Notes under the pieces: generated by a model
Told to the model about the DNA's origin: nothing
What the model saw: the letters and a program-made list of their open reading frames with translations, nothing else
Databases searched by the model: none
Shown here: piece by piece, positions 8,602-19,200 of the stretch
Numbering within the stretch: the stretch's first letter is position 1
How the letters are laid out: each line of letters opens with the position of its first letter
From: JANPCX01 sp050916095
Lineage (GTDB): Bacteria; Pseudomonadota; Gammaproteobacteria; Burkholderiales; Burkholderiaceae_C
Assembly: GCA_050916095.1 (NCBI GenBank)
Contig: CP050901.1
Coordinates: 2,666,001-2,730,000 of the forward strand
Direction of reading: 5' to 3'
DNA: 64,000 nucleotides
Program-made: the position numbers and the translations under genes

Positions 8602-9257
8602 GACGAAGACGCGCGTTCGGCCACCAGTGCCGGGTTGAATTGGGGATCGTTGTACATCTTGAACTGCCGATAGACCTTGAAGTAGGCACGGCCTGTTTGG
8701 CAATCAAGCAGCAACTCGTCAAAACAAGCCGCCAGATCGGAGCGCTGCTCCAATAAACGCTCTAACTTGGCTCGGCTTGTTTGCCGATGCGCATCATCGA
8801 CATCCGTGCGCTGTGTCTGCGCTCGCATGGCATTGATTTTTAGCGACAGGATCGACAAGCGATCGACCATGCTGCCTGCCGTCTCGCTGTTGAGTCGGCG
8901 ACCTTTGCCCACAGATTCGGCGGCAGACAGCGGCGTGTCCGAGCGGGCCGAAGTGGCATTCACCAATCCCAACTCAACCAATAGCAACTCGTCCACCCTT
9001 TCAGTGGCATCGTTTCGCGCTTGGTTGAGGCCATCGATGCGGCGTTTATTGGCCGCGATCTCTGAGTCGCTGACTCGCGTTCGGCGTGCCAAATCTTCTT
9101 CAGCCCACAGCTGGCAGTTGTTCTGGTGATTGGTCTTGATCCAATGCCAAACAGACGCAGTTTCGTTGGGGCCTGGCGTGGGCTGCGGCTCCGAGTGAGA
9201 CAGCAACTCATCATGCAAAGCGATAACGGCGGTAGATTGAGGCAGGTTCATGGGCAT
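8598..9257 (-). CDS. DUF4254 domain-containing protein
   Basis: This soluble protein of about 219 residues has no signal or membrane helix. The pattern LHDEL, then LWAEEDLARRTRVSDSEIA and KRRIDGLNQARNDATERVDE, matches my recollection of the DUF4254 family, often found beside heptosyltransferase genes in Bacteroidetes and Burkholderiales. No biochemical role is established to my knowledge. It is coupled to waaC by a TTGA overlap, so a link to inner-core LPS assembly is a context inference. The start is uncertain: ATG at 9257 or 9251 fits best, while a TTG at 9326 is possible. The 170 bp between this gene and the divergent one at 9428 must hold both promoters. Confidence 0.7.
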   Translation of the reverse strand: MPMNLPQSTAVIALHDELLSHSEPQPTPGPNETASVWHWIKTNHQNNCQLWAEEDLARRTRVSDSEIAANKRRIDGLNQARNDATERVDELLLVELGLVNATSARSDTPLSAAESVGKGRRLNSETAGSMVDRLSILSLKINAMRAQTQRTDVDDAHRQTSRAKLERLLEQRSDLAACFDELLLDCQTGRAYFKVYRQFKMYNDPQFNPALVAERASSS

Positions 9258-9427
9258 AAGGGTCAAATCAGTGACGTTGTCTTCAAACCGGAGGCGCAGG
9301 GAAAAAGCACCGAGCAGGAGCGACAAGCAACCAGTCTCGAAGCCTCAGAGGTGGGAGTGGCAGTGGCACAATCCCGCTCGCTTCGCATGATTATCGCGGT
9401 GCGCTCCTGGCTCCAACATTCGGCCTC

Positions 9428-10450
9428 ATGAACCGCGTAGCACTTCCAAGGTCAAACACCACTGACAAGCCGCTGATTGTGCGACTGCGCAACTGGGTCG
9501 GCGACGTGGTGCTGGGTATTCCCGCGCTTCGTTTGCTGCAAGCGAATGGCTACCAACTGCACCTGATTGGCAAACCCTGGGCTTCGCATTTGTTGCGCGG
9601 TGAAGGATGGGCGGTTGAAACGCTGGCGCCGTCTTGGCGCGCCCGGGTCGCGCAGTTGCATCGGCTCAAACGAAGCTGCCAACAATCTGATCCAAGCTTC
9701 AATCACAGATTGAACGCCCTGGTCTTGCCGTTTTCATTCTCGAGTGCCCTGGAGATGCGACTGGCAGGTTTGCGCAGCGTCGGTTATGCACACGAAGGAC
9801 GCAGCGCATTCCTGTCGAAATCGATCCGGCGTCAAACGAATGTGCATGAACTGCAAGCCTATTGGCAGCTCACTGAACCCTTGGTGGCAAAGGGAAAGTG
9901 GCAGCCATCACCCCCTGGCGCCATTGAACTTTCCGTGGCGCCACAAGACGAGGTCACGGCGCACTCTTTGCGCCTTGCGCACAGAGTGCAGCCCGGCTAT
10001 GTCGTGCTGTGCCCATTTGCAGGCGGGACATATGCCAAACAACCTAAAGTCTGGCCACACTTTGAGGCACTTGCAAAAGAACTCACCGCACAAGGCGTGC
10101 CCGTGATTCTGTGTCCCGGTCCAGGAGAGAGCGAACTGGCGCACCAACAATATCCGACTTGCACCGTTCTGGAAGGGGTGACGCTGGGCACTTATGCCGC
10201 GCTCCTGAAAGACGCTGCCATGATGGTTTCTAACGACACGGGCCCGGGGCACCTTGCAGCCGCGGTAGGCGTCACCACGCTGAGCGTATTGGGCCCCACG
10301 GACATCAAACAATGGGGCGCTTGGGGTCCCAATGTAACGACCCTCCAAGGCAGCGACAATGCATGGCCCAGCCTGGATGAGGTGTCCGCGTTGATGCACC
10401 AGCTTTCACCAATGACATTGGCGAGTTCGCCGCCTTCAAATATCCCATGA
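9428..10450 (+). CDS. waaF: Glycosyltransferase family 9, heptosyltransferase II-like
   Basis: This 340-residue GT9 protein resembles heptosyltransferase II, which adds the second inner-core heptose. LIVRLRNWVGDVVLGIPALRLL is the GT9 N-terminal motif; RLAGLRSVGY, CPFAGGTYAKQPKVWP and SNDTGPGHLAAAVGVTTLSVLGPT form the typical sugar-nucleotide site. It differs from a textbook WaaF in detail, so another GT9 specificity is possible and the gene symbol is tentative. Its stop overlaps the next gene as ATGA (10447-10450), so it is coupled to the GT4 gene. Confidence 0.78.
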   Translation: MNRVALPRSNTTDKPLIVRLRNWVGDVVLGIPALRLLQANGYQLHLIGKPWASHLLRGEGWAVETLAPSWRARVAQLHRLKRSCQQSDPSFNHRLNALVLPFSFSSALEMRLAGLRSVGYAHEGRSAFLSKSIRRQTNVHELQAYWQLTEPLVAKGKWQPSPPGAIELSVAPQDEVTAHSLRLAHRVQPGYVVLCPFAGGTYAKQPKVWPHFEALAKELTAQGVPVILCPGPGESELAHQQYPTCTVLEGVTLGTYAALLKDAAMMVSNDTGPGHLAAAVGVTTLSVLGPTDIKQWGAWGPNVTTLQGSDNAWPSLDEVSALMHQLSPMTLASSPPSNIP

Positions 10451-11544
10451 CCAGTTCGTCCTTTGAACCGATACGCATTGGTATCAGCCTTGGCAACACA
10501 GGCAACTTCCAGGACGGGTTGGGAGAGTTCTCGATGCAGCTGTGCAGCCGCTTGGCAAATAAAGCACCGCAACTCAAAGTCGACTTTGGTGTGGAACTTT
10601 TCTTCCATATGCGAGAAAAGTTTCATGGTCTGTTTGGTGATGAGGTTTCTTACCTTCCCGTTTCTCGTTGGCAGCGTTGGTCTCATCGCTTAGACCAACA
10701 CTTTTCGCTTTGGCACAAACTGCACCAACTGAATAAAACGCGGCCACCCAAGGGCACATCGCACCGCCTGGTCACAGTGCATGACTTAAATTTTTTATAC
10801 TTTAAAACAGGCTATAGCCGCTGGCGCAACCTTAGACAAATACGTCTGTTACTCCAACAAAGCACAGATGTCGTCACTATCAGCGACTACGTTCGCAAAG
10901 ATGTGATTGAGCACATGGGCTGGCACCAACCAATAGGCGTCATTTACAACGGTGCGCGTAGCTTGGTCACAGCTCCCTGCGAAAAAATTGCACACTGGGA
11001 CGGGAAACCTTATCTGTTTCACCTTAGCAGGATGTCCAAGTCAAAAAACATTGACGCCATTCTCGGCCTTGCAAGAAGCTGGCCTGAAATGAATTTTGTG
11101 TTGGCAGGACCAGAAAACGGAGACACTCGGGCAGTCGCGGCCCTATTGGCGAGCGAACCCATGAGCAATGTTCGGTTGCTCATGAGCATCAGCGATGAGA
11201 CAAAAGCATGGCTTTACAGGAATTGTTTGGGATTCATCTTCCCATCGCTGACGGAAGGATTTGGCTTGCCTCCGATTGAAGCCATGCACTTTGGAAAACC
11301 TGTTTTCCTGTCAGACAGGACTTGCCTTCCGGAAATTGGGGGCAACTTTGCAGCCTATTTCCACGACTTTTCCCCTTTGTCGATGCGTTCAATCATCGAA
11401 GCCAACGTTGTACCGCTGGCTGCCCGATCATCAGAGATTGCCAACCATGCAAGGGCTTTTGATTGGGACATATGCTGCTCTAATTACTTGGCCACATACG
11501 GCAAGCTATTGAAACTCAACTTCGCGCTGAATTCGACCAAATAG
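10447..11544 (+). CDS. Glycosyltransferase family 4 (GT-B fold)
   Basis: This 365-residue sugar transferase acts in LPS outer-core or O-antigen assembly. The N-terminal half has SLGNTGNFQDGLGEFSMQL, and the C-terminal half has the GT4 nucleotide-sugar site: FHLSRMSKSKNIDAILG, then IFPSLTEGFGLPPIEAMHFGKP with the E-x7-E pair (ten residues around EGFGLPPIE). Acceptor and sugar cannot be told from sequence. It is translationally coupled (ATGA) to the GT9 gene and 18 nt before the O-antigen ligase-like gene. AT content is visibly higher here than in the flanking housekeeping genes, as is common for variable LPS genes. Confidence 0.85.
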   Translation: MTSSSFEPIRIGISLGNTGNFQDGLGEFSMQLCSRLANKAPQLKVDFGVELFFHMREKFHGLFGDEVSYLPVSRWQRWSHRLDQHFSLWHKLHQLNKTRPPKGTSHRLVTVHDLNFLYFKTGYSRWRNLRQIRLLLQQSTDVVTISDYVRKDVIEHMGWHQPIGVIYNGARSLVTAPCEKIAHWDGKPYLFHLSRMSKSKNIDAILGLARSWPEMNFVLAGPENGDTRAVAALLASEPMSNVRLLMSISDETKAWLYRNCLGFIFPSLTEGFGLPPIEAMHFGKPVFLSDRTCLPEIGGNFAAYFHDFSPLSMRSIIEANVVPLAARSSEIANHARAFDWDICCSNYLATYGKLLKLNFALNSTK

Positions 11545-11562
11545 GCACAGCGAGAACGAACG

Positions 11563-12877
11563 ATGCAACACTCGCCGACCGACGACACAACCACACCAGC
11601 CCCATTGGCTTTGGCTCTCACGGCACATTGCCTGATTGCATTGCTCATTCTGTCAACCCCATTTGGGATGCGCGTATTTGCATGGACCGCATTCATTGGC
11701 AGCGTATTTGGCTGGTTGACGATATTGGCGCAGCTTTACCCCAAAACGCCGAGATTACTCGACAAGAGTGCCACGCGCGCGGGGCTTTGCTGGTTGGGGC
11801 TGGGCTTGCTCTACTTGGCCTTGCACGCCGTTCAGTACCAATCAAAGACCGATATCGAGCGCTTGGATGCGCCGGGCCCGCTTGTTTCTGTTCTCGGGAC
11901 TTGTTTTCTTGCCGATGCTGGCCCAAGGTGGGCCAGGGCAGTTTTCAAAGTACTTTTCCATAGCGGGCATTTTCTTTGGTGCAATTGCACTGCTTCAGCA
12001 TCTGCAAAACCAAAACGATCCCGGTGGAAATCGCACATTCGGCTTTTTCCAGTACGAAAATTTAATGGCTCTAGCTGCAGTTATCAATGCGGCCATGATT
12101 GTTTGGTACAACGATGGTCAGTCAAAAGCAAAGAACTACCTGCACCTGCTGGGAATCATCGGATCGCTCACGGCATGCTTGCTTTCGGGTACCCGGGGCG
12201 GTTGGATATTGCTGCCATTGGTCTTGATCCCGGCTTACCGCATGTATTCAAAAAGTCATGAGCGGAAGCACTTGAAAAGAAAAATAGGACTTGCTCTGTT
12301 GATCACTGGCCTGACGGTATTTTTTTTCGCATCAGACTCGCTCTACGACCGTGTTCACATTGGCGCGATCGATTTAAAAAATATCCTGAGCGGAGACACC
12401 TCAGGCTCCATTGGTTTGCGACTCATGATGATCGACATGGCCGTGGAGAAAATTCAGCTGCATCCCCTGCTTGGAAATGGTTTGGACGAGTTTCACCAGT
12501 CCATCGTACGTTGGGCGGATGTCAATCAGCTCCCAATTCACGCGATGGAAAGGGGCTTTCAAAATCCTCATAACCAGTTTTTGCACTGGGCGATGGCCTT
12601 GGGGATTCCAGCAGCGCTGGTATGCATTGCAATTTGTTTTGTTTGGCCTTTGGTGGTGACGCGCCGAAGTGCAACCATTGCACGCAGCGCCTTGTGGTCT
12701 TTCATGGTCTGTTGCACGATTTTCTTTTTCACCGAAGCGGTCCTTGATCGGTACCATGGTTCAACCTGGTATGCGGCCATGCTTAGTTTGAGTATCGGAT
12801 TTTGTTTATCGACTCGAAAGACCGCTCGAGTCTTGGATTCGTCACCAGGGCATCCAGATCCAACCAAGGCCACTTGA
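11563..12877 (+). pseudogene. O-antigen ligase / polymerase-like membrane protein, frameshifted
   Basis: Two overlapping frames together encode one polytopic membrane protein. The first (ATG 11563) gives ALTAHCLIALLILSTPFG and several helices up to DIERLDAP. The second carries on as ARLFLFSGLVFLPMLAQ to the stop at 12877. The later part has GTRGGWILLPLVLIP, GNGLDEFHQ and PHNQFLHWAMALGIPAAL, characteristic of the Wzy_C/O-antigen ligase family (WaaL-like). The switch falls in the run at 11871-11880 (GCCGGGCCCG), where deleting one base gives an unbroken 437-residue protein of normal family length. It sits inside the LPS cluster between the GT4 gene and msbA. Either a recent mutation has silenced O-antigen attachment, or the base is a sequencing error. 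Confidence 0.8.
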
Positions 12878-12931
12878 ACCACGTTTGCCCAGGTCATTTC
12901 AAAAGTCCTCCTCTGTTGTCGATCGATCACT

Positions 12932-14686
12932 TTGACTTCTTCTGCACCTCCACCGGCAGCGCCTGACCTGCGCAAAACAGCACGGCGCATTTGGCGTCAC
13001 GTCACGCCCCACTGGGCGGGCTTGGTGTTGTCCATCGTGGCATTCACGCTTGCATCTTTGACCGAACCGTTGGTTCCAGCCTTGCTCAAATTCGTGCTGG
13101 ATGAGGGGTTTGCCGACAACTCCTCTTGGCCTCTTTGGACTATCCCCGTGGCGCTTGTGGGACTGTTCGCGGTCAGAGGTGTGCTCGCATTTTGTGGCAG
13201 CTATCTGTTGAATTGGACCACCTCCCGCACAGTACTCGATCTACGCTGCGCTTTGATGGATGCCGTTATTCGCTGTGAATCCGCGTTCTATACGCGATTC
13301 ACGCCCAGCGCGGCAGTCACCAAAATAGTGAACGACCCGCAGACGGTCACGAATTTGCTAGGTGGTGCGTTGACCACTTTGTTACGCGATGGGCTAACAG
13401 CGTTAGCGATGCTTGGATATCTTTTTTACCTCAATCCGAGCCTGACGCTGTTAACTTTGCTTACGGCACCAGTTTTAGCGGTGGCAGTGAAAATCATCCA
13501 AACCCGAGTACGGAGACTCAGCACAGAAACCTACGACTCACAAATTCGCCTTGCTTCGGTTGCAGATGACATCGCCCGGGCTTGGCGCGTCGTTCGCACC
13601 TTTGACGCGGGCGAGTGGGAGCGCAAACGGTTCGAGCGTGAAGCACGTCACCTGCAACGCATGATGCTGAAAAGCGCCGCTTCGGGAGCCATGATGAGTC
13701 CCATCTCTCAGGTGATCTCCAGCGTTGGAGTGGCCATTGTTTTAACCTTGGCCTTGATTCAAGCGCGCGCCGATGCATCGACCATTGGTGAATTTGTTGC
13801 TTTCATCACCGCCATGTTGGTATTGGTTTCAAAAGCCAGGCATTTAACCGACCTATCACAGCCTGTGATCAATGGTTTGGTCATTGCAAATTCGTGTTTT
13901 GAGTTGATGGACACACCCAGTGAACCAGACAACGGAAGCAAAATCATCACCGAATGCATCGGACAGGTCGAATTCCAAAACGTGACTGCGACCTACAGCG
14001 GGGCTTCCATTCCAGCGCTCAACGGTTTGAGCCTGCAGATACCGGCTGGTCACACGGTGGCGCTGGTAGGCGCTTCAGGCGCGGGTAAAACCTCTGTCGT
14101 TCATTCACTGCTGGGCTTTTTGGAGCCAGAGAGCGGACTCATTGCGCTGGACGGTATCGCCATTTCTGAGTTGCGCAAAGCCTCATTGCGCAAGCAATTT
14201 GCGGTCGTGTCCCAAGACATTGTTCTCTTTGACGGGAGCATCGGCGACAACGTGGCTTACGCCCAGACCAAAGACAACGACAAGCTTGAGCAGTGCATCA
14301 AAGCCGCGAATTTGTGGGACTTTGTCTCTGCACAACCCGAGGGCATGGATGCTTCGATTGGTGCCAACGGGAGCAAGCTGTCAGGAGGCCAGAGACAGCG
14401 CTTGGCCATTGCTCGGGCACTCTACAAAGACGCCAAGATTTGGGTCTTTGATGAAGCTACTTCGGCTTTGGATACCGAGTCAGAACGTGTGGTTCAGCAA
14501 TCCATTGAACAGTGGCACGGCAGCAAAACCTTGGTATTGATTGCCCACCGCTTGAGCACGGTGCGACGCGCAGACTGTATTTACGTGCTCTCGCAAGGAC
14601 GTGTGGCGGAGTCAGGTCGGCACGATGAGTTGATGGCCCAAGACGGCTTGTATGCGGGCATGGTCCGCGCTCAAGCCATGGAATAA
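12932..14686 (+). CDS. msbA: Lipid A / polysaccharide ABC exporter, MsbA-like
   Basis: This 584-residue half-transporter flips lipid A-core across the inner membrane as a homodimer. An N-terminal six-helix ABC exporter domain (about residues 20-320) is followed by an ATPase with Walker A GASGAGKTS, Q-loop SQDIVLFDGSI, signature LSGGQRQRLAIARAL, Walker B WVFDEATSALD and H-loop IAHRLSTV. The start is a TTG at 12932 without a strong ribosome binding site; no better in-frame start is seen before the first helix. Position directly after the ligase-like gene supports an LPS role. The MsbA name is by family and context; general ABC exporters share these motifs. Confidence 0.85.
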   Translation: MTSSAPPPAAPDLRKTARRIWRHVTPHWAGLVLSIVAFTLASLTEPLVPALLKFVLDEGFADNSSWPLWTIPVALVGLFAVRGVLAFCGSYLLNWTTSRTVLDLRCALMDAVIRCESAFYTRFTPSAAVTKIVNDPQTVTNLLGGALTTLLRDGLTALAMLGYLFYLNPSLTLLTLLTAPVLAVAVKIIQTRVRRLSTETYDSQIRLASVADDIARAWRVVRTFDAGEWERKRFEREARHLQRMMLKSAASGAMMSPISQVISSVGVAIVLTLALIQARADASTIGEFVAFITAMLVLVSKARHLTDLSQPVINGLVIANSCFELMDTPSEPDNGSKIITECIGQVEFQNVTATYSGASIPALNGLSLQIPAGHTVALVGASGAGKTSVVHSLLGFLEPESGLIALDGIAISELRKASLRKQFAVVSQDIVLFDGSIGDNVAYAQTKDNDKLEQCIKAANLWDFVSAQPEGMDASIGANGSKLSGGQRQRLAIARALYKDAKIWVFDEATSALDTESERVVQQSIEQWHGSKTLVLIAHRLSTVRRADCIYVLSQGRVAESGRHDELMAQDGLYAGMVRAQAME

Positions 14687-14732
14687 GCGGCGACGACGGG
14701 GGGGGCTGGCAACTGCAGCTGTTCCATCGCCG
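14687..14732. terminator. Possible shared hairpin between convergent msbA and wecA-like genes
   Basis: GCGGCGA (14687-14693) can pair with TCGCCGC (14726-14732) across a G-rich loop that contains a run of nine or so G residues. It lies exactly in the 56-nt convergent gap. There is no T-run, so this is only a weak terminator candidate. Confidence 0.25.
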
Positions 14733-14742
14733 CGCAATGAGA

Positions 14743-15864
14743 CTACTTGGCCGCTTTGGCTCTGTGCATCACCAACCAACGCGGTGTTTTGAAACGCACA
14801 ATACTCCAGTAGAGCAGCACGTAACCCACCATGAACAAGAACAAAAACAGCGTCAGCATCGCTGTGTTGTTCCACCAAATCACGCTGGGCACCACCGAGC
14901 TCAAACACAGCAGCCACAGGTAGGGCGATGTCATGGCGTTGCGCACGGTTTGTTGGGGCTGATGCGGCAGTTTGGGCAGGGGTTGTTGCGCTGGCCAACG
15001 CACCACGCGGCGGTGCAGCAGGCTGTGCAAATGGATGCCGTCAGCCAGTCCGGCCGCCACGCCTTTGAGAACCCGGCGACGGTAAATGGTGAACAGCGTT
15101 TCAAAAATAGGGTAAGCGCACAAGGCCAGTGGGAAGATGGACGACACCTCTTCATTGCGCGCGACCAGCAAGATGCTCAACTCCGCCAAGACAAAACCGA
15201 GCAAATACGCACCCCCGTCGCCCAAAAAAATACGCCCTGAAGGGTAGTTCCAAATGAAGAAGCCCAACGCGGCGCCGGCCATGATCAAGGCCGAGGTGAC
15301 CACGAAACCGTCTTGCACCTCAAACCCGATGTAAGCCAGGGCCATCATCATGAGCAACACACACATGGAGGCCAAGCCGTTGAAGCCGTCAATGATGTTG
15401 GTGGCGTGGGCCACACCGGTCACGCACAGCACCGTCAAAGCCACGGCAAAGGGGGTGTACACCACCAAGTCGTCAATGCCAGGAATGGCCGTGCGGCGCA
15501 CCACGGCGTCGAGCAACCAAACGGCCAAACAAGCCGACACAGCAGTAAAAAAAAGGCGGTGACGAGGCGTCACGCTTTTGGTGAGGTCTTCTGCCAAACC
15601 TGCAGCAAAGGCCGGGAAACTCGCGACCAACAGCATCCACATGGGAGCTGTTTCGGCGGACTGGTTCATCTGCACAAACAACAGGCCCGCCACGATGGCA
15701 ACGAACACACCCACACCACCAATGCGTGGTACGGGGTGGGTGTGAAATTTTTGGGGCCCGCTCATGTCGTGGTCTGCGGACAGCACGGCATGTTTGGATG
15801 CCGACCACACGACCAGCCAGGTCATCAAAAGCGAAGCAATAAAACTGAATGTCAGTGCAGCCAT
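14743..15864 (-). CDS. wecA: Undecaprenyl-phosphate sugar-1-phosphate transferase (WecA/MraY family)
   Basis: This polytopic membrane enzyme of 373 residues loads a sugar-1-phosphate (GlcNAc-1-P in WecA) onto undecaprenyl phosphate to start O-antigen synthesis. Family motifs are clear: HPVPRIGGVGVF near residue 43, a DD-type loop GLAEDLTKSVTPRHR, NIIDGFNGLASM, FLGDGGAYLLGF and the cytoplasmic HLHSLLHRRV histidine motif. About ten membrane helices can be read. ATG 15864 is the natural start. It converges on msbA. The precise sugar is not determinable, so the symbol is tentative. Confidence 0.85.
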   Translation of the reverse strand: MAALTFSFIASLLMTWLVVWSASKHAVLSADHDMSGPQKFHTHPVPRIGGVGVFVAIVAGLLFVQMNQSAETAPMWMLLVASFPAFAAGLAEDLTKSVTPRHRLFFTAVSACLAVWLLDAVVRRTAIPGIDDLVVYTPFAVALTVLCVTGVAHATNIIDGFNGLASMCVLLMMMALAYIGFEVQDGFVVTSALIMAGAALGFFIWNYPSGRIFLGDGGAYLLGFVLAELSILLVARNEEVSSIFPLALCAYPIFETLFTIYRRRVLKGVAAGLADGIHLHSLLHRRVVRWPAQQPLPKLPHQPQQTVRNAMTSPYLWLLCLSSVVPSVIWWNNTAMLTLFLFLFMVGYVLLYWSIVRFKTPRWLVMHRAKAAK

Positions 15865-16209
15865 GAAACGGGTCTCTGGGGGCGCAACTCGTGATTATGA
15901 CAGGGACCGATACAAAATCGATGTATGCAAATGCTTCTAAATGCTAAGCCGCCATGTCGCTTAGCGATTCGGAACGGAAAAGTCGTTGGCCTGTGGGGTA
16001 GCGCACTCAACGCGCCTCCTCGTCGGCTTGCCGACGAAACCAGACGTAAAACTTCAGAAATCTCTGCAAAACCGCCGATCCGTTCAGAATCGGGCCGCCT
16101 GCTTTGTTGAGTTTCTTGCCAACAGGCCAAACGATTGGCTGCGGAACTCACTTTGCGGTCCATTCCGATCCGAACGCCAAGCATCCCCGGTGGGCTCTGC
16201 GGAGCCTCC
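15865..16209. other. Intergenic region without a supportable gene
   Basis: These 345 bp lie between the wecA-like start and the dnaE2 stop. The only structure I see is CGTCGGC-TT-GCCGACG at 16021-16036, a perfect inverted repeat with no T-run. Short open frames here lack family resemblance and ribosome binding sites. The wecA-like promoter should be near 15870-15920. Confidence 0.5.
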
Positions 16210-19200
16210 CTAATGAAAATCGCGGCTTCGGTTGCTCAAACCTTGCAACCAGCCTGAATGGTCAAGCAAATTTTGAGCCAACAAATGGGCCACACCCCCC
16301 ACACGCTGCCAACGGCCATAGACCGTCATCAAGCGCGCACCGAGCAAAACCTGGCGCTGCTGCTTGGCCACTTGAGGCCAAACAATCACGTTGACCGTGC
16401 CTGTTTCGTCTTCCAAAGTAACGAACACAACGCCTTTGGCCGTGGGTGGACGTTGGCGGTGCGTGACCAAACCACTGGCACGAGCCAAACGTCCATTGGG
16501 GAAATGCTGAAGCTGGTCGGCGCACACCACCTTGAGTTTGTTCAGTTCTGGACGCAGCAAGGCCAGCGGATGGCGATTCAGCGTCAAACCCAAGCTGCGG
16601 TAATCGGCCAGCATGTTCTGCGCTTCGGTGGGCGACTCCAGCGCCACTTCCACTGCATGCTGCACGCTCACCTCGGAACCTAGGGTCTGGGCCAACAAAG
16701 CCGTGGGGCGGACGTCCAAACCCGCCACAGCCCACGCCGCTTGGTGACGGTGGCCCGCCAAGCCCTGCAAGGCATTGGCCGCGGCCAGGGCTTGCATATC
16801 TTGGGCGCTGAGTTCAGCACGTTGGACCAAATCATCCAGTTGCGTAAAACGCTGGTGCTGACGGGCCTGCGCGATACGCAGGCCCGCACCGTGGCTTAAA
16901 CCAGCCACCTGGTTCAAACCCAAGCGCACAGGCCACAGAGTGGACTTCGCGGCGCTAGGGTTTTCGTTGTCGCTCGGTGGCACCAAACTGCAGTCTGCCA
17001 AGCTGGTTTGCACATCCACCGGCAGCACCGTCACCCCATGGGCTCGGGCATCACGCACCAACTGCGCTGGGGCATAAAAACCCATGGGCTGGCTGTTCAG
17101 CAGCGCCGCCAAAAACGCGTCGGGGTGGTGGCATTTGACCCAGCTGCTGGTCAGCACCAAGAGGGCAAAACTGATGGCATGGCTTTCAGGAAATCCATAC
17201 TCACCAAACCCTTGAATTTGTTTGAAGATGCTCTCGGCAAATTCAGGCGCATAACCTTTGGCCACCATGCGTCCCACGAGTCGCTCGTGGAATGGCCCCA
17301 AACCACCCTTGCGTTTCCAGGCGGCCATGGCGCGGCGTAGTTGGTCCGCCTCACCCGGCGTGAAGTCAGCGGCCAGCACCGCCAATTGCATGACCTGTTC
17401 CTGAAAGATGGGCACGCCCAGGGTGCGCTTGAGGGCTTGTTCTACTTCGGTGCTGGGGTAAGTCACCGGCTCTTCCCCACTGCGTCGGCGCAAATACGGG
17501 TGCACCATGCCGCCCTGAATAGGCCCAGGCCGCACGATGGCCACTTCAATCACCAAGTCGTAAAAACACTCTGGCCGCAGGCGCGGCAGCATGCTCATTT
17601 GGGCTCGGCTTTCAATTTGAAAAACGCCTACCGTGTCGGCACGGCAGACCATGTCGTAGGTGGCGCGGTCATCCACCGGAGTGTCGGCCAAGGTCAAGGG
17701 GGCGTCTGAGGGCAGGCCCAGCTTGTGGCTCACCAAAAGCAAAGCCCGGCGCAAGGCGGTGAGCATGCCCAGGGCGAGGATGTCCACCTTCAAGATGCCC
17801 AGGGCGTCGAGGTCGTCCTTGTCCCACTGCACCACACTGCGCCCCGGCATGGCGGCGTTTTCTACCGGCACCAACTGGGCGATTTGTTCGCTCGCAATCA
17901 CGAAGCCGCCGGGGTGCTGACTCAGATGGCGCGGAAAGCCGATCAGTTGCTCGGTCAGTTCCATCCACAACCGGGTGGTGTGGGCCGCCGGGTCAAAACC
18001 GTTTTCGCGCAAGCGCTCGGGGTCGATGCGCTGGCCATCAAACCACTGCTGGCTTTTGGCCACCGCATCAATGCGCTGCAAATCAATGCCCAGCGCCCGG
18101 CCCACATCACGCAAGGCACTGCGCGGGCGGTAGGTGGTGACCACCGCCGTGAGCGCCGCACGGTGACGGCCGTATTTGCGGTAGATGTATTGAATGACTT
18201 CTTCGCGCCGCTGGTGCTCAAAGTCCACATCAATGTCGGGCGGCTCGCCGCGCTCGGCACTGATGAAACGCTCAAAAAGCAAGGTCATGGTGGCCGGGTT
18301 GACCTCGGTGATGCCCAAACAAAAACACACCGCCGAATTGGCCGCACTGCCCCGCCCCTGGCACAGAATGCCTTGGCCGCGCGCCCATTGCACGATGTCG
18401 GCCACCGTGAGGAAATAAGGCTCGTAGTGCAACTGCTCGATCAGAGCCAACTCGTATTCAATTTGGGAGCGCACCTTGGCGGGTATTCCACCGGGATAAC
18501 GTTTGATCACACCGGCCTCGGTCAGGGCCCGCAAGTGGCTGCTGGGGGTATGCCCCTCTGGCACGAGCTCCTGCGGGTATTCGTACCGCAACTCATCCAG
18601 CGAAAACGTGCAGCGCTTGGCCCACACCAGCGTTTGCGCTAAAGCTTGTGCCGGGTACAAGGCCTGCAGTCGCAGGCGCGACCGCAAATGCGCTTCGGCA
18701 TTGGCCTGCAGTTGCCAGCCGCACTGCGCCACAGCTTGCTTCAAACGCGTGGCCGTCAGCAGGTCTTGCAGCGGTTTGCGCGAGCGCCGGTGCATCAGCA
18801 CCCCGCCCGCAGCCACCAGCGCCAAACCGGTTTCTTGATGCACCTGCTGCAAACGCGCCAGCGCTTCGTCCTCGCCGCCCAGGTGCAGGCGCTCCATCAA
18901 CAAACCCGCACGCTCACCGCACCAAGCCTTGAGCCACAAGGCCTGCGACAACACCTCATCCAAGGGCTGCTGCAAACCCGGCAGCAGCAGGAGCAAGCAC
19001 TCAGGCAAGCCCGCCAAAAACGGCGCGTTGGGAATAGCGCCTTCCAGGTCGCCTGGATGCGCCAGGTACTGCCCCTTGGCCGCACGGCGACGCGCCACCG
19101 TGATCCATTGCGACAAATTGCCATAACCGCGCCGCGTTTGCGCCAGCACCACCAACCGTGCATGCGGCGCGCCCTCGGATGTGGTGAGCTGCATCTCGCT

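Noticed and set aside
16021..16036. CGTCGGCTTGCCGACG as a terminator
   Set aside because: Two-base loop and no T-run; it lies between the starts/stops of genes on the same strand without clear function.
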